NCBI GenBank assembly: GCA_029953675.1
Contig: JAMWBK010000005.1
Span: 2,685,001-2,749,000, forward strand
DNA length: 64,000 bases
DNA from: Rhodosorus marinus
Lineage: Eukaryota; Rhodophyta; Stylonematophyceae; Stylonematales; Stylonemataceae
Direction of reading: 5' to 3'
Position 1 is the stretch's first letter. Each line of letters opens with the position of its first letter. Shown here piece after piece: positions 34,261 to 46,438 of the stretch. The translations under genes were made by a program, and so were the position numbers. Below the pieces are notes generated by a model, which searched no databases, was not told where the DNA came from, and saw only the letters and a list, made by a program, of their open reading frames with translations.

Positions 34261-35042
34261 ATGTCGTTGGGCAAGTTGAGAGGAGTTGGGTTGGGTTTGA
34301 ATGGGGTAATTGGCAGGGATCAGGTGAGTGAAGAAGGAAGAAAGTATTACTTCGCGTTGGGTCTTAATATGTGGTTCTTTTTTGCTTTGAAGTTTTGAGT
34401 CCTCAACGAACATTCTTTTTTGGTCGTTTATTTGTGTTCGGGAAGGCGGGGGTTATTGTCAGGAGTTTGGCATCGGGTGCAGTGTCGACTGGCAAGCCTG
34501 AGCCGATGGGGGCTCCGCCTCCGTCGACTGGTATTGTGGATCCGACGTTGTCAAAGTTTATGCAGCCGAGTAATACCGTAGAATATGCGGTGTCAAAATT
34601 TGATGAGATTCTCAACTGGGCTCGGGCGGGGTCCATCTGGCCAATGACTTTTGGACTGGCTTGCTGTGCGGTGGAGATGATGCACGCTGGAGCCTCTCGC
34701 TACGATTTAGATCGATTTGGGATTATCTTTCGTCCCTCACCCAGGCAGAGTGATGTTATGATCGTTGCTGGTACTTTGACGAACAAGATGGCATCCCCGC
34801 TGAGGAGAGTCTACGATCAGATGCCAAATCCGAAATGGGTGGTTTCAATGGGCAGCTGCGCAAATGGTGGTGGATATTACCACTATTCGTACTCCGTCGT
34901 AAGGGGATGTGACAGAATTGTTCCTGTGGATATATACGTGCCGGGCTGTCCCCCAACCGCAGAGGCGCTCCTGTACGGACTGCTCCAGCTCCAGAAGAAG
35001 ATCAAGCGAGGCAGGGACAAGCTCCTGTACTTCAAGAAGTAA
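34261..35042 (+). CDS. NDUFS7: NADH:ubiquinone oxidoreductase subunit NDUFS7/PSST (NuoB)
   Basis: A core subunit of mitochondrial complex I that carries iron-sulfur cluster N2, the last electron carrier before ubiquinone. Exons 34261-34323 and 34446-35042 give 219 residues. The four cluster cysteines are visible: the pair in [10 protein letters not shown], one in [12 protein letters not shown] and one in [14 protein letters not shown]. The first 40 residues are basic, small and without acidic residues until the second exon, fitting a mitochondrial presequence that the intron interrupts. The core beginning [20 protein letters not shown] is highly conserved. Location in the mitochondrial inner membrane follows from the family. 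Confidence 0.95.
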
Positions 35043-35552
35043 TGCCTTCTTTTGCTCTTGCTTTCATTTCATATTTAGTCTCAGTCTTAATGTTCGTATC
35101 TGGTAAACCCTTTCTAGATTGCTGAAACCACATTTCGGGACACGTTCATTCACCGTCTCAACAACTAGCGAAACAGTCTTTCTATTCATATCTCCCTCAG
35201 ACCTGCTCCCCGAGTTCTATTACTGAAGCGCAACAGCGAGCTGCCAAGGAATCTAGCTTAAAAATGTTCAGTCCACGCACAACCCCACAATCAGAAGTTC
35301 AGCAGGCTCCTCCCGATGAGACAGGAGATGAATCCGACCCAAGTTCCGCATGTAAGCTGGCAGCTTCGCGGTTCATATCGCCTATCCTGGTAAAGTAATG
35401 CTCATCTAGGGCTCAACCGTGCGCACTCGAAGAAACACCATTTCTGACGCAGCAAGCTGGACAGTGTCTCCTTCGCAGTTCAGGTGCACTAGAGAGATCA
35501 GCAAACTCACGCCGACAGTTTCCTGAACACATCCGACGATTTTCTTTGTTCC
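35043..35552. other. Convergent 3' interval
   Basis: About 510 bp between the stops of NDUFS7 (+) and the gene ending at 35553 (-). An overlapping minus frame continues past the proposed stop in another phase and is taken as a shadow. Nothing else seen. Confidence 0.4.
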
Positions 35553-38133
35553 TCAGTAGCAGCCGCCCTCTGTCGTCGAGGGATATTGACACTCGCACGC
35601 TTCGATATTATAGTTCCGCTGGGGCGCCTCAAGGATCGAGCCTCCGGCAACTTCCTGTAGACATGAACGTCCACAGGATGATCTCGTCTAGATCTTTGAG
35701 TGGCCTTCACCCCAAAAAGAGTTACCCAAGTGCTTGCGTTCAGAACACGACAAATTACAACGCCCTGCGACGCGCTAGACCAAACAGACGTGGCTGCTAC
35801 TAAGCTTACCATGAGCCGCTGAATGGAAGTATACGCGGCTACTGCACAAGCAGTTAGGACGAACAAGACCAATCCAGTTACGTAACGGTTCGTCCACAGG
35901 GGCATACGAGCTGTTCGTTCAATAGCCAATGAGTATCGCAAGGGTGAGGCGTTGCTATCGCAACGGGTTCTAGTATCAGCTGCTTTGGAGATATCTGACG
36001 CGACAGTAAGAGCATTTCCTGCTACCTTTCGACGCAAGAGAGTGAGGCACAATTTCCATATGCTGAGCACGGAGCCTAACCTCAGAGCCTTCGTCAGGAA
36101 AGGTTTCAAAAGCTTACTTCCTTCAGCTTGAGGCTTTGAGAGTACAAGCCATTCGGCGTCGATTCGCTCAGCAGTGCTTTGTTTTGGTCGTTGAGCTCTC
36201 GAATTAGGTCATCGATTCGCTTTTGATCGCTTGAAAGTCCGATGAAGTCTTCTCTCAAGATGTTCAGATTTTCAGAGATCCTCGCTGCGACCTCGAGCTC
36301 TTTGACCACCCATGCTCTGCTTTTTCAAGACAAGGATTGCAGTGAGCGTTCCCGGATCTGATTGAGCCGCCGAGGAAGCTTTGAAATCCATAGTTTGTGC
36401 TTGCTATTCAACCTCCGTGCTTGGATGAACTGGGATAGCTTACCTCCTTGACGCTAGCACTGAATTTATCGTGTGAAACAGGTCGGTATCCGTGCGCTTT
36501 GTTGGGTTCGCCTGCAAACGGCGGAACCCGCTCCGTTCCTCGAAGTCCGGAGCAATGCTTCCACCGAGCATCAGTACAGCTCTGATCAAGAGCTCTGATT
36601 TTCGTGCTCGTGTGCTCGAGCTGAAGCCAGAGCCAAGAGCGGCTGCGCCATCCAAAATGATCGCACCGCGGGGGAAAGCAGCAACGGCCCGTCCTCCATC
36701 CAAGAGTATCCGCGAGGAGAGAGAATTTTTTAACGACAGGATGAAGACGTGAAACCTCGTTGTCTGTGTGGAGGCCTCAGTCTCGTCTTCTCGGACCAGC
36801 ACTCTCATCAGTTCATCAAACGCCTTGGACGAAGTGAGCACAGTCTCCGACTCCAAAGACGCAACGAGTCCAGTCAACAGCTCGGGACTTGTTTCCCAAG
36901 ATGCTCGTGGAACGTTTATCCTTTGAACGGATGAATCAACTTCGTCGGGAACGATGCGTTCCAGGAGGGTTGCGGCCTTGTGGATTGCCTCGGGCCTAAT
37001 CTCATCCCGAAAAGAAGAAAGCATGAGATTCGCATTAGATCCTGAAGTGGGCTTTGGCGCCAACATTTGGCAATGGCAGGGCTCACAAAATGGGATCATC
37101 ACCGTGGTCTCGAAACTCGTACACGTTCAACAGCACTCGCTCCTGTGTAGTGTGCTCTTGAGGAAACTCGCAAGTTCTTAGTTCAGGTATCAAAAGTCCT
37201 TTCAATGCTGTCAAAGCCCTGAAGAAAAGAAGGAACAAGTCAATCCTCAAAAGAAAAGAGCCCCGAGGACGCTGCTCTGGTTGTGAAAGCATCGGTACCA
37301 TGCAGCTATTATCGCAGGTCGATGCTCCAGACCGAGTGCATAGTTGGGAGCAACTGCCTGAGGATGTTGCTCCAGATAGTCTGCTCTGCAGCCTTTTGCG
37401 CGGAGGTCGACTAGAGCAGCCCATGAGGTCCTCGAGAGGAAGGTGATTGACGGATCTGTGAATTCTGTTCCAAGACTGTACATGAACACATGAATAGAAG
37501 CACTGGTGAAATTTCACATTTTGGGCTGTGTTTGTGGAGTAGAAAAACAAAAAAAAGCATTGAAGTCCGTTGGTACCTGTAGCAATAGTCAGTTCTGGCC
37601 TCTCCTGTATCCTTTCTCACGATTGGGTAGTCTGCGATAATCAGCGTGAAATCCTCGCTTGGGAACGCTGCTTTTGTGATGAGTGAATTCAAGACGTCCG
37701 CGTCCACTTGGACTCTGCCATTCACGTCCACTGCGGTCTGTGCTCTGCCTTGCAAGTATTCAACAATCTTGAACCATTTTTCCGATGAATCGTCTCCTGG
37801 ATTGATCTCCTCGATTTCGTACTCTGCCCGACAGGTCAGAATCAGACTCTGTCCCTCACATCTAAGCGTCTTCTCCTGACCTAGAGTGGCCTCCATAGCT
37901 GCTCTGATATGATCGTCCCGTTGACCAGCGCTAGATTCCGAACGACTGAGCTTTGTATAAAGACCGCTCAGCTCCCCGGTCTCGTGAAGAATGGTGACCC
38001 TCATCCTCAGCGGCATGGGGCCAATCCTAGCATGCTGAACCACGCCATCCGACTCTGAATGTGCGAGAACAGCAATGCTTATGACGACCAGAGCCAGGAA
38101 ACAATTCAACAGTCTGCAATCTCTCTGAGGCAT
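35553..38133 (-). CDS. Secretory or nuclear-envelope-type single-pass protein, family unknown
   Basis: Seven exons chosen for phase: 38133-37577, 37475-37299, 37218-37087, 36995-36444, 36319-36118, 36025-35810, 35654-35553; 645 residues. The start MPQRDCRLLNCFLALVVISI has the look of a signal peptide. A large lumenal region follows, with scattered Cys (DLRAKGCRADYL, LIPELRTCEF), then a heptad-like helix (ENLNILREDFIGLSSDQKRI). A membrane segment lies at about residues 589-605 (YVTGLVLFVLTACAVAA), with a short Cys-rich tail. The layout of signal peptide, lumenal domain, coiled coil and membrane anchor recalls KAR5/GEX1 nuclear-fusion proteins, but no diagnostic motif was confirmed. Exons 5 to 7 are the least certain. 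Confidence 0.55.
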
Positions 38134-38618
38134 CGCTCTTCAGAAACCAAGAGCTACCTAGGATCCCGGACAGACATTCGCTGGCCGACATTGCAGATCT
38201 CGCATGTCAAATATGATTCCGCTCAGTCCTCAGAGCTGACTCTCCTGGTTCATCTTCCTTCCAGTTTCACATCTCCTCTTGCAAGCAAGACCAGTGTTCT
38301 CTCGCCTACCGCAGGACGAAGCAGTCCAGAACTGAATCTCTGTCGTTTTAGCTAATGACAAGGATCCATTCCAAAAATTGTAGAGCAGCGGGAAGGTTCT
38401 TTTGTGCGCTACGACACTCTCGCCATCATCAGAAAAGAAGTATTGCAGTTCTCATTCTCCAACACCATGTGTAGCGCCTTCCGCATTGTATGGCTGACTC
38501 GAAACCGAAAACCCTTCACTTCGGGAGGGGATACACATCCGTGTGTTTTGACGTCTAGTACGAACGCCCTGAATCTACTCGCTCTGCCTCGTATTTAGGT
38601 CGTTCAGAATCTAACCCT
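38134..38618. other. Intergenic, upstream of the signal-peptide gene
   Basis: About 485 bp between the start of the gene at 38133 (-) and an uncertain ORF ending at 38619 (-). No supported gene; presumably promoter and 3' sequence. Confidence 0.35.
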
Positions 38619-39143
38619 TCAATTAGGGGAGCAGGCTCCTGGCGACCAGTCCACCTCCACCAGTACAAAGCCCTTGCTGGTCCTCGAGATAGTGAACAAG
38701 ATGACAGCCATTCCAGACACGGAAAGCCTGGGCGACAAGGACAGAATCGTTGCCTCAGGACAGTCTAAGAGGTCGACTGGCAGCATCTTAGTCTTCAGAA
38801 TGGAATGGATAGCCCAGAACGTAACCTGGAGGTGTAGCCAAGACTGATACGACTCAGCGACGAACTCCAAATGCGACGTTGAAAAATTCTTCTTTAGGTC
38901 CCGTGCTTGGACTTGGGACTTGAGGAAGAAAGACATTAAAGCTATGTTTGGATTGCCGCTCATTGGATGCTCCACAAAATGCTGACTGACGAGGATCGCG
39001 CAAGGTGGAGTGTGGTCTTGGTGTAGTACCGAAATAAACGCTTGATTGCAGTGGTTGCCCCCATTTTCGATACGGATCGTCTTCAGTTCAAGGGGCACCA
39101 GGAAGCTACACTCGCTCCTCGAACCGACTTTATCGTAGAGCAA
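38619..39143 (-). CDS. Uncertain open frame, possible exon of an unknown gene
   Basis: A 174-codon open stretch ending at 38619 with no ATG at its left edge (it begins at TTG). The frame stays open upstream to a TAG near 39214. It reads as mixed protein-like sequence, including TIRIENGGNHCNQAFISVLH and HLEFVAESYQSWLHLQVTFW. No family is recognised. If real, its first exon must lie in the 200 bp before the SNARE gene's stop at 39350. Other frames across it are much shorter. Confidence 0.35.
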   Translation of the reverse strand: MLYDKVGSRSECSFLVPLELKTIRIENGGNHCNQAFISVLHQDHTPPCAILVSQHFVEHPMSGNPNIALMSFFLKSQVQARDLKKNFSTSHLEFVAESYQSWLHLQVTFWAIHSILKTKMLPVDLLDCPEATILSLSPRLSVSGMAVILFTISRTSKGFVLVEVDWSPGACSPN

Positions 39144-39349
39144 ATTCTTTCGCGGTGAGAGTGGAATTGATGGTAAAAATCTGGCGCATCCGTCGAAGAA
39201 AAGCTACGGTAGTGGCGCAAGTTAAAAATAAGAAAACACGTACTGTGCATGAAGAAGCCGCAGCTTCAAGCGAGAGATTCCCAAACGACCTCCAGTATCA
39301 TCCAGAAGCCGCCGTTGTTTACGCGATTGGTTTGCGCTCGATCACATTT

Positions 39350-40776
39350 TTAGATAATTCTCTTCAGTTTCGTGTTGTTTACCTCGATTCTTTCGGTTGT
39401 CATATCGGCGCTCTGCAGTAGGAAAGTTCATAGCCCTCGACAGTCAATGACAAGGCCCAGTCTTCACGATTAGCTCAAGCAGGATATAGAACAGTACCTG
39501 GTCAAGTCCGTCGATAAGAACTTCCTGTTTGTCGAGCTCTTGATTCATTCCACTGGCAATGCCCTTCAGATCTCGTAGCATGGAACCCATTTCCGACAAC
39601 TGGTTCTCCTGCTCTTCTTCCGCCTGCGTCAAGCGAAAACGAGGTTAGCATACCATTCGCACGACGTTCTAACCGACGTGCAGTATCCTACCTTGTCGAG
39701 TTCATCTAGGAGCTCAGCGTTCTGACCAGTACGTCGAGGTTTTGCCCTCGATCTAGGCGGTTTTTGCGCGGCGGCCCCTCCATCTGATGGCTTATCGCCC
39801 AAAAGGTCATCGCGCATGTCTTCATTGTTTTCCACCGGCTCGGTGAACTCACTCGTCGTGGGCTGCTCTTCTGGCTCCTCGTCAACGATCTCTTGAATAG
39901 AACCTTTCTGCTTACGGTTCTTCTTCGTCTTATCCTAGGATCGAGAGAGCCACGAGGGAACATGAGTATTGGGAAGGATTTCGTTCAGGTAGAAGATCTG
40001 CTTGGACAACGCAAAAAGGGTGAAGCAGCTCCCGTAGCTCCGAGGACAATGGGCGTATCGTAGAATAACTCACTTCCTTATCTTTCTTAGAAAGCTTCCC
40101 CCGGCCTGGAACTCTTGCGTACCATGGGCGAATCATTTTATCCACAGTTTTCTCGCTTCGCTCAACTAGGCCCTGAATATCATCCATGTCCTTGTCCATC
40201 TTTTCAAGCTGGCCTGAGAGTTTTCGAAACCCCAGTGGTACGTAAGAACGTTATGGGCGTAGGTTCAAGCGTTGGCGATTGGCGCTTGGATCGTGAAAAA
40301 AAACAACACACCAGTTTGTTTCTCTAGCTGCTCAGCTGTTGCTACAGCAACCTGTCTAGTCTCCTCGGTCATCTTCAGCATTCTTTGAGTGCGTGCGGAG
40401 CTGTCCTCAGCAGTCCTTTGGAACGAACAAGGGAAAAGCAAGTCGATTAGAACTGTTGTTCTGAACTCGGGCTCTCGTTACCCGCTTCTACTTCGCCAGG
40501 GCGGTGAAAGGGTTCAGCCAAAGCCGCCTTCCACTCCATCCCTAAAGCCTGCTTATCCGCACGTCCCAAAGACGATGAAGAAAGCCCCCAAACAACGCTG
40601 CGCAAATGTCCTTACTTTTTCGCAAGCTGTTGCAGTGAAGTAACATCGTCTCTATCTTCAATTACGTCTGCCTTAACCTCCGTCAAAGACCTCGTATCTC
40701 TCAACGGCAGCTCTTCAACCCCAAGCTGCTGCCGATTCCTCCTGTTTGCCGTCGCCCTAGACGTCCTCCTCTCCAT
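39350..40776 (-). CDS. SNAP-25/SNAP-29-type Qbc-SNARE
   Basis: A t-SNARE light chain that gives two helices to membrane-fusion complexes. Exons 40776-40616, 40415-40312, 40213-40074, 39934-39692, 39623-39498 and 39412-39350 encode 278 residues with consistent phases. The Qb helix spans exons 1-3 (TEETRQVAVATAEQLEKQTG, then MDKDMDDIQGLVERSEKTVD), followed by the RPWYARVPGR linker start. The Qc helix spans exons 5-6 (QENQLSEMGSMLRDLKGIAS, then NQELDKQEVLIDGLDQ). The linker contains no cysteine cluster, so it lacks the palmitoylation site of SNAP-25 and is closer in design to SNAP-29 or plant SNAP33. Membrane partners are not predictable from sequence. Confidence 0.88.
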
Positions 40777-42611
40777 ATTCCGGTCCTCTATCAAACAAAC
40801 ACAATCAACAGATCTTCCTTCCTCTGCTGTCCAAAACAAGACGTTGCAAACCTTCTTGTCTGAAAATTCCAATCCATCTTCACCCGCCCCAATCCCTTCG
40901 AAACTCCAAAAACCGACTTTTCAAGGAAGACACACGAATTCATCCTAATGGGAAGTTGACTGGATGACTTAGTCAAGTAGAACCTATGAGGAAGGTAGTA
41001 GTTTGTCCAAGAGACGGAAGAGCCTGTGCGCTGACTAGGATGTATGAGCATGCAGAGTACGAATCTCTGTTTGAACAGCAGAGATTTGGGTATGTATGCC
41101 CTCGTGCTGGAGGCACGTGGTCATACTGTTGTTGTTTCCCCAAACGCTGTTTGGGCGGACTGGCAGCTGGTGAGGTCGAGATTGGACAGTTTCAGGTTGA
41201 GAGGTTGTGTAAGTATGGGAACGGTGTGATACGTAGAGAAAGAAACCATCGCGTAGAGGTGGTCATCTGTAGTCCGTCCTCTAACCTTGTGCTGCCTGCT
41301 TTGGTTGTCTTTAAACGTGATCTAGGATGTGGGGCAAATCAAAATAGGACGTGCATCTCTTGCTTTCGTCTGTGCTCACTGAAAGCTGGGGTACTTGGTC
41401 TCATCCAGAGCTGATAGGGTGGATCTGTAACATGTCCTGTGGTCTGAGTATGTTTGCCTCCCAACCGATCTAGCCAACGACTTCTATCCCAACATAGTTG
41501 ACAACAAAGCAAAAGGCAAAAAAAAAAATCTTAACGACACGTGGTACTATATTATTTGATATCTGGTAAATCTTCAGGCCCTTCTGAAAAGTGGGGTAGG
41601 GTAGTAGTTATACCAATATTTCGTTTTGTTGTCGTTCAACCCCTCCGATACGACACAACGAAAACTCAAATAATTTTATTATAGATAATTATGAGATGTA
41701 TAAGGTACATTCCGGGGGGTGAGAGGAAATATGGGCATGAAAAACTGCGTCATTCTAGGGGGGTAGGCGTTTGGAATGTTCAAATCTTGCCCTGATTAGC
41801 TTAGTGTCAGCAAATCATATTTGGATGAATCGCTTGACGTCTATGTGAGGGTTTTTGGTGAAGATTTTGATCGCCCGTAAGGGACTTCTTGTAGAATGAA
41901 TCCTTAGGTACAAAAGAATTGATCCTCAAACAAAAACTCTATAGTGAAGTTTGGTTTCTATCCCCCCTACAAGCACTTCCTGTGGTGGCTTCAAGATGCC
42001 AGTGCCCAGTCTCATTGCTGTTCAAGCGATTGACCAGGACGGGTGGGGCAACGGTTGAGCAAGGCAGTATGGGCACAATGGTGGCAGAGGGGATGAAACG
42101 GCTCCTGTGTGCAACGTGAGCAGCAGGTAGAGGCTCTGATACATGCTCTCCTAGCGAGTGAGAGAAGCCAAAAGCCAATACCCAATGAACTCCCCAGCTT
42201 CAGTGCCAAAGAGTGTACCTCTGGAAACCTTTGCAATCCTCTGCTAGCTCAGGAGCAAACTAAGTGTTTTCAGGTACAACGAAGAAATAAGTTCCCGCCC
42301 CTGAAGAATTCGTATCCGCATACTGCAGCGGAGAATAAGCCTGACGGCGTTCTCATCATCAACAACGGGTACGAAGACCTTCCAGTTTTCCTGCCGGTTC
42401 CACTGGGTTATATTTTTCAGCGCAGAGGCCAAGCCCTTGGCCTCTACCGAATCGACCTAAAGCCTTGGATACTTTTGCTGTTGGGTAGACATTGAGCGCA
42501 TCAGTGCACTTATAATATGAAGACCTACTGGGCCGGAGTTCAGAGTTCTGTTTACAGTCTATTTCAAAGAACTGGAGTAATGTCCCCGGGGGATAAGTTA
42601 ACGCAGGTTAG
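40777..42611. other. Long intergenic region, no gene supported
   Basis: About 1.8 kb between two minus-strand genes. A plus frame at 40986-41414 (142 codons, Cys-rich) and overlapping frames at 41919-42495 lack conserved features. Bases 41640-41700 are AT-rich. It should contain the SNARE gene promoter. Confidence 0.35.
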
Positions 42612-43482
42612 TCAAATACGATAGGACAGTTTCGAAAAATGGCTACTTGGGTCTAGAAGCACCTCAAGTGGAAGGCTTTTCTCTACAAGAGAAAGTGCTT
42701 GAGTCCGCCACTTCTCCGATTCAGCGTTCCGCGCGAAGGCTTTGGCCAACATTTTGCTAGGTAGCTCCTCGACGGTCTCTCTCTCCTCCTCTGCAGAGTT
42801 TCTATCCGAATGAAGTTCATCCTGTTCTGCTGCGTCCTGCACAACTGATTCTTGAACCCGACGCCGTCGACGACATGTGCGATCCTCAATTTCGACGTCT
42901 GAGGTCGATGCAGCCGCAGATGATATAGCGACCGACCTCAAGGACTCCTCTGTCCGCAAGCTAGACAACCCGCCCACCGAAAGCGAGCTACTCGAACCTC
43001 GTTTTCTTTTTGGCACATGGATCCCATACTCCTCCTTCTTTCTTTGGATGGAAGCCTCTGCAGCTTTTGCCTCAAGCCCACTGAAGCCGCTCACAATAGT
43101 CTGGAGCTCTGAAGCTGCATTCACAACCAATTCCAGCGCTTCCTGGAAGATTTTCCACTTCTCTATGTCCATCCCTCGCACGGCTTCCTCAACCCACTCA
43201 GTGGATTCTTCTGGTTCAGCTCTCTCCGTCGGCTGTTGCCGGTCCTCCAGCAGGTCGTCAGAGGACTCGAGAGGTCTATCCACAAGGAAAATCCCAGCAA
43301 AACGCAGAGACGGGAGAACAAGTCCCAAAAACGCCAAAATCAACATAAACGGAACAAGAGATATTAACGTTTCAGCGGTCCTATAAAGATAAACAGAACT
43401 TCATGAAGGTTAAAGAACCCACTCACCGGTCTTCTTCCATGACCCCAGCGCGTCTACTGGACCCTGCCCCACCTTCGCTCAT
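42612..43482 (-). CDS. Unidentified protein with N-terminal hydrophobic segment
   Basis: Exons 43482-43427 and 43380-42612 join in phase to 274 residues. A short polar start (MSEGGAGSSRRAGVMEEDR) precedes a hydrophobic stretch at about residues 22-50 (including LISLVPFMLILAFLGLVLPS), long enough for a membrane anchor. The rest is acidic then basic, with KRKRGSSSSLS, a run of Arg (RRRRR) and a C-terminal helix, and looks largely disordered. No family recognised. A tail-facing or ER-anchored protein is possible. Confidence 0.6.
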
Positions 43483-44249
43483 TCTCGCACAGTTGCCAAG
43501 CACCAACGTCCCGTACCTCTCGTTTTTGTAACAATTTCAGACCTACTTTCCTCAGTACCAGTAGCTTCTCGTTATAAGGGTCCCAGGACCATCTCATAAG
43601 CAGTTTCAATCCTTCAGAAGCTCGTTATATTCCTAAAGCAGTGACAGGCTCGCGCCCATCGGCAATTTAGCCGTTACATCTCCCTACCCCAAAGCCAGAA
43701 CAAAAAATAATAATAAAATAATAACATCTATTTCGTATAATCCTATTTCATTGGCAACTAACAGAAATAGATAAGTGCTTGTATCCAATTAATATCAGTC
43801 AGAATAGATTATGAATTATTAATATTTTAATTGGATAATATACTAATTTATGAATTTTATTGGCTACTAAGGAATATAACGAAATACGGACGGATTTCCG
43901 TTCTTCCTACTCTGAAACAGTTCGGGGTTCTGACGTGCATAAGCGAAGTTCATCAGAGTGGCCGTGGTCAGGTTGACGGATGGTTGCCTGCTAGTCAGCG
44001 GGATCAAAGCTTTCAGCTACGGAGAATCCCTGGTTTCTGCTTGATAGAATTAAGGAGCCTACGCAATCTTATTTTTGTTTTGTTTCTGTGTTGTTCATGG
44101 TGCGTAGCTGAGAGCGGCACCTTTCCGTACAGTCTTCAATTTTGTTGTGGAGAGTTCTTTTCAATGAGGGTGGGCTTACGGTAAACTGCTTCAAAACATA
44201 TCCTGGATCGAAAGGAGCTTGTATTCCGCAAGGTACTGAGATTGGCAAG
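43483..44249. other. Divergent intergenic region, AT-rich
   Basis: About 770 bp between the membrane-protein gene (-) and the OTU gene (+). Bases 43700-43870 are AT-rich. An in-frame open stretch precedes the OTU start but lacks conservation. Probable promoters for both genes. Confidence 0.4.
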
Positions 44250-45410
44250 ATGAGTAGTCAAGAGGAAATTCTTGCCCGTCACAAGCAGGAGAAGAAAGAG
44301 TTGGAAAAGAGGGCCGAGAAGATGAGGTCCTTCGTTCCCAAGAAGGTAGAGCAGACCTCGACAGGCTCATTTTTGAAGTTTTCCGGTAGAAACTGGCTGG
44401 CCTGAAGCTGATGGTAGCTATGCGACTTTTATGGACAGGATAAGGTGGGGAGACAGCGGGTCGGGGAGGAAATTGATGCTCTGCGGAAAGAGCTTTTGGA
44501 GAGGCACAATGAAGAGCTGAAGGAGACAGGAATCGAATCTCAGATCGAGGAATCCAGAACAAATGTCGAGAACATGTCTCTTGGTGGCAACGCTATATAC
44601 AAAGAGAAGAAGTTGTCAAAGCAGCAGGAGAAGAGGTAGGAGCAGATTAAAACATATGCTGAGGGGCCCACAGCAACAAGGAGGGCCTCACAATAAGCAT
44701 CCGGCCAGAAGCCCATTCAAGTAAATCCAAGGTTTGAAAGGACTGACCCTAGTGACTTCCGCGCGCTTGCATACAGGTTAAGGAAACAGCAGGTTGAAGC
44801 GGAACGAGAGAAACAGAGAGCAGCCCAGAGAGCAGCGGCTGGGCCGAGTGAGGCCGAGAAAGAGACGAAGGCAATGCAAATCCTACTGGAATCTTCAGGT
44901 CTAACGGTTCATGAAATAGCTCCAGATGGGAATTGTTTGTTCAACGCTGTCGCCCACCAACTGAAAATCTTCGACCTGATGGAGACTGCCTCGAGTTTGA
45001 GAGCCAAAGCTGTCGAAAACATGCTCGCAAACGAGGACAAGTATATTTTTTTCCTCGAGGAAGTTGAAGGTGATCCTGAGAAGTTCAAACACTACTGCGA
45101 GGCAATGAGATCCTCAAGCATGTGGGGTGGCGAAGTGGAGCTCAGGGCACTTGCAACAGCGTTTGATGTAAACCATGGTTGCACATCCCTACGAACGTAT
45201 GAATACTTGTGCAATGACTGCGCTACTGACTGATTCAAGTTACTTCTGTCGTCTGATGCTCAGGCTCAAATTTTGGTGTACGCCGTTGGTCTCCCGCTTG
45301 TGGAAATCGGTGACAAGGACGCTCCGAAGACCTTAAGGGTATCTTATCACCGTAAAGCGTACGATCTCGGGGAGCACTACAACAGCGTATTGCGGAGACA
45401 AAAAAGATAG
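44250..45410 (+). CDS. OTUD6: OTU-domain deubiquitinase (OTUD6 type)
   Basis: A cysteine protease that cleaves ubiquitin linkages. Exons 44250-44345, 44439-44635, 44777-45167 and 45264-45410 encode 276 residues, close to OTUD6 proteins. The N-terminal third is a charged coiled coil (EEILARHKQEKKELEKRAEK). The OTU core begins at IAPDGNCLFNAVAHQL, with catalytic Asp and Cys at about residues 149 and 152, continues through MWGGEVELRALATAF, and ends with the catalytic-His block YDLGEHYNSV. All catalytic residues are present. The first ATG was chosen because the coiled coil starts there. Chain preference cannot be read from sequence. Confidence 0.9.
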
Positions 45411-46438
45411 GATGAACCCTTGTTGTACTTGCTGTCGTCTTGAAGCTTTCCTAACAACTGACATAAACCCAACTCCTCCTGGATATCGGCCCAGCCGATA
45501 AATCATCGGATTTACGAGTAAGTTTCGAACGGTTCCCTTCGCAAGGACCTCGAAGAATTGCATGTGCATGACCTGCAAACCTTCATAAATCTGTGTAATT
45601 CCTTATGAAGAGCCTGTAATTCTTAAGAGCCCTCAGAATCTGGACGCTGAGAGCTGCAGGCCGGCAAACTCGGCACAGGCAGAGTTGACTTGATGCACTC
45701 GTCCCAGTTTGCTTTCACACCTCAATGAACTTGCGGGATACATGACAGAGCCAATGTGAAGCTCATTCAAGCTGTGAGGAATTCCTGCGATTGAACAAAC
45801 TTCGACTGGAGTCGGGGGTCAGGACAGACTGTCTTGCATTTTGAAAACTTTTCCAATCTGTAATTCAGGTAGTCTTTGCTCACATAGAATTATTAGAGAA
45901 GAAAAGTTGAAGCGCATGGACCCAAAATTTCACTTATAAAAAACAGCCTATCGCCCTTTATTTGAAATTCAGTTTTTTCTAAATTTTAGAAAAGAGTATA
46001 GAATATGTTCTATCATAGCTTAATACAGTATTATATACTTGCATTAGAAATTAATAAAAGTTCTAACTTTCATAATATCTGACATATCTCCACGTGTCCT
46101 ATTAACACAAAAGTAATGGATAGAAGAGTTTCGGCGCGCAGGAATATAGTGAAAAACAAAAATTATGTGTTCTCGCGTACATTCGAGTTTAATTTTGATG
46201 CTTATGAGGGAGGATGAATAAAAAAGAAAAAGGATAACCGTTTGAAGAAAATCATAGCGAGAAGACTTCATTGGAGAACGCATTTTCTTGAATTCTGAGG
46301 CCGTACTGAAGGATTGCTGGTTGGCAGCTGATAATTCGGTGGTTCCTTGGCGAGAGGGAGCCTTGTGGGGATTCGAGATGAAGCAAGCTTGGGTAGCACA
46401 GTCTACGCCATTGCAGCTGAGTTCATACTGCAACCTTT
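45411..46438. other. Intergenic, AT-rich right half
   Basis: About 1 kb. Bases 45940-46060 are AT-rich. No supported gene. It holds the OTU 3' end and possibly the end of the weak gene at 46439. Confidence 0.35.

Noticed and set aside
36089-36117. A 29-bp intron in the signal-peptide gene, leading to an exon starting ALRLGSVLSIW
   Set aside because: Too short compared with all other introns here. The acceptor at 36026 gives a 92-bp intron in the same phase.
38619-39143. Treating this ORF as part of the signal-peptide gene or of the SNARE gene
   Set aside because: Both neighbours close in phase without it, and no donor or acceptor was found that would join it to either.
40986-41414. Plus-strand 142-codon Cys-rich frame
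   Set aside because: Cysteines are not spaced like any zinc module, overlapping frames exist on the same strand, and no splice context was found.
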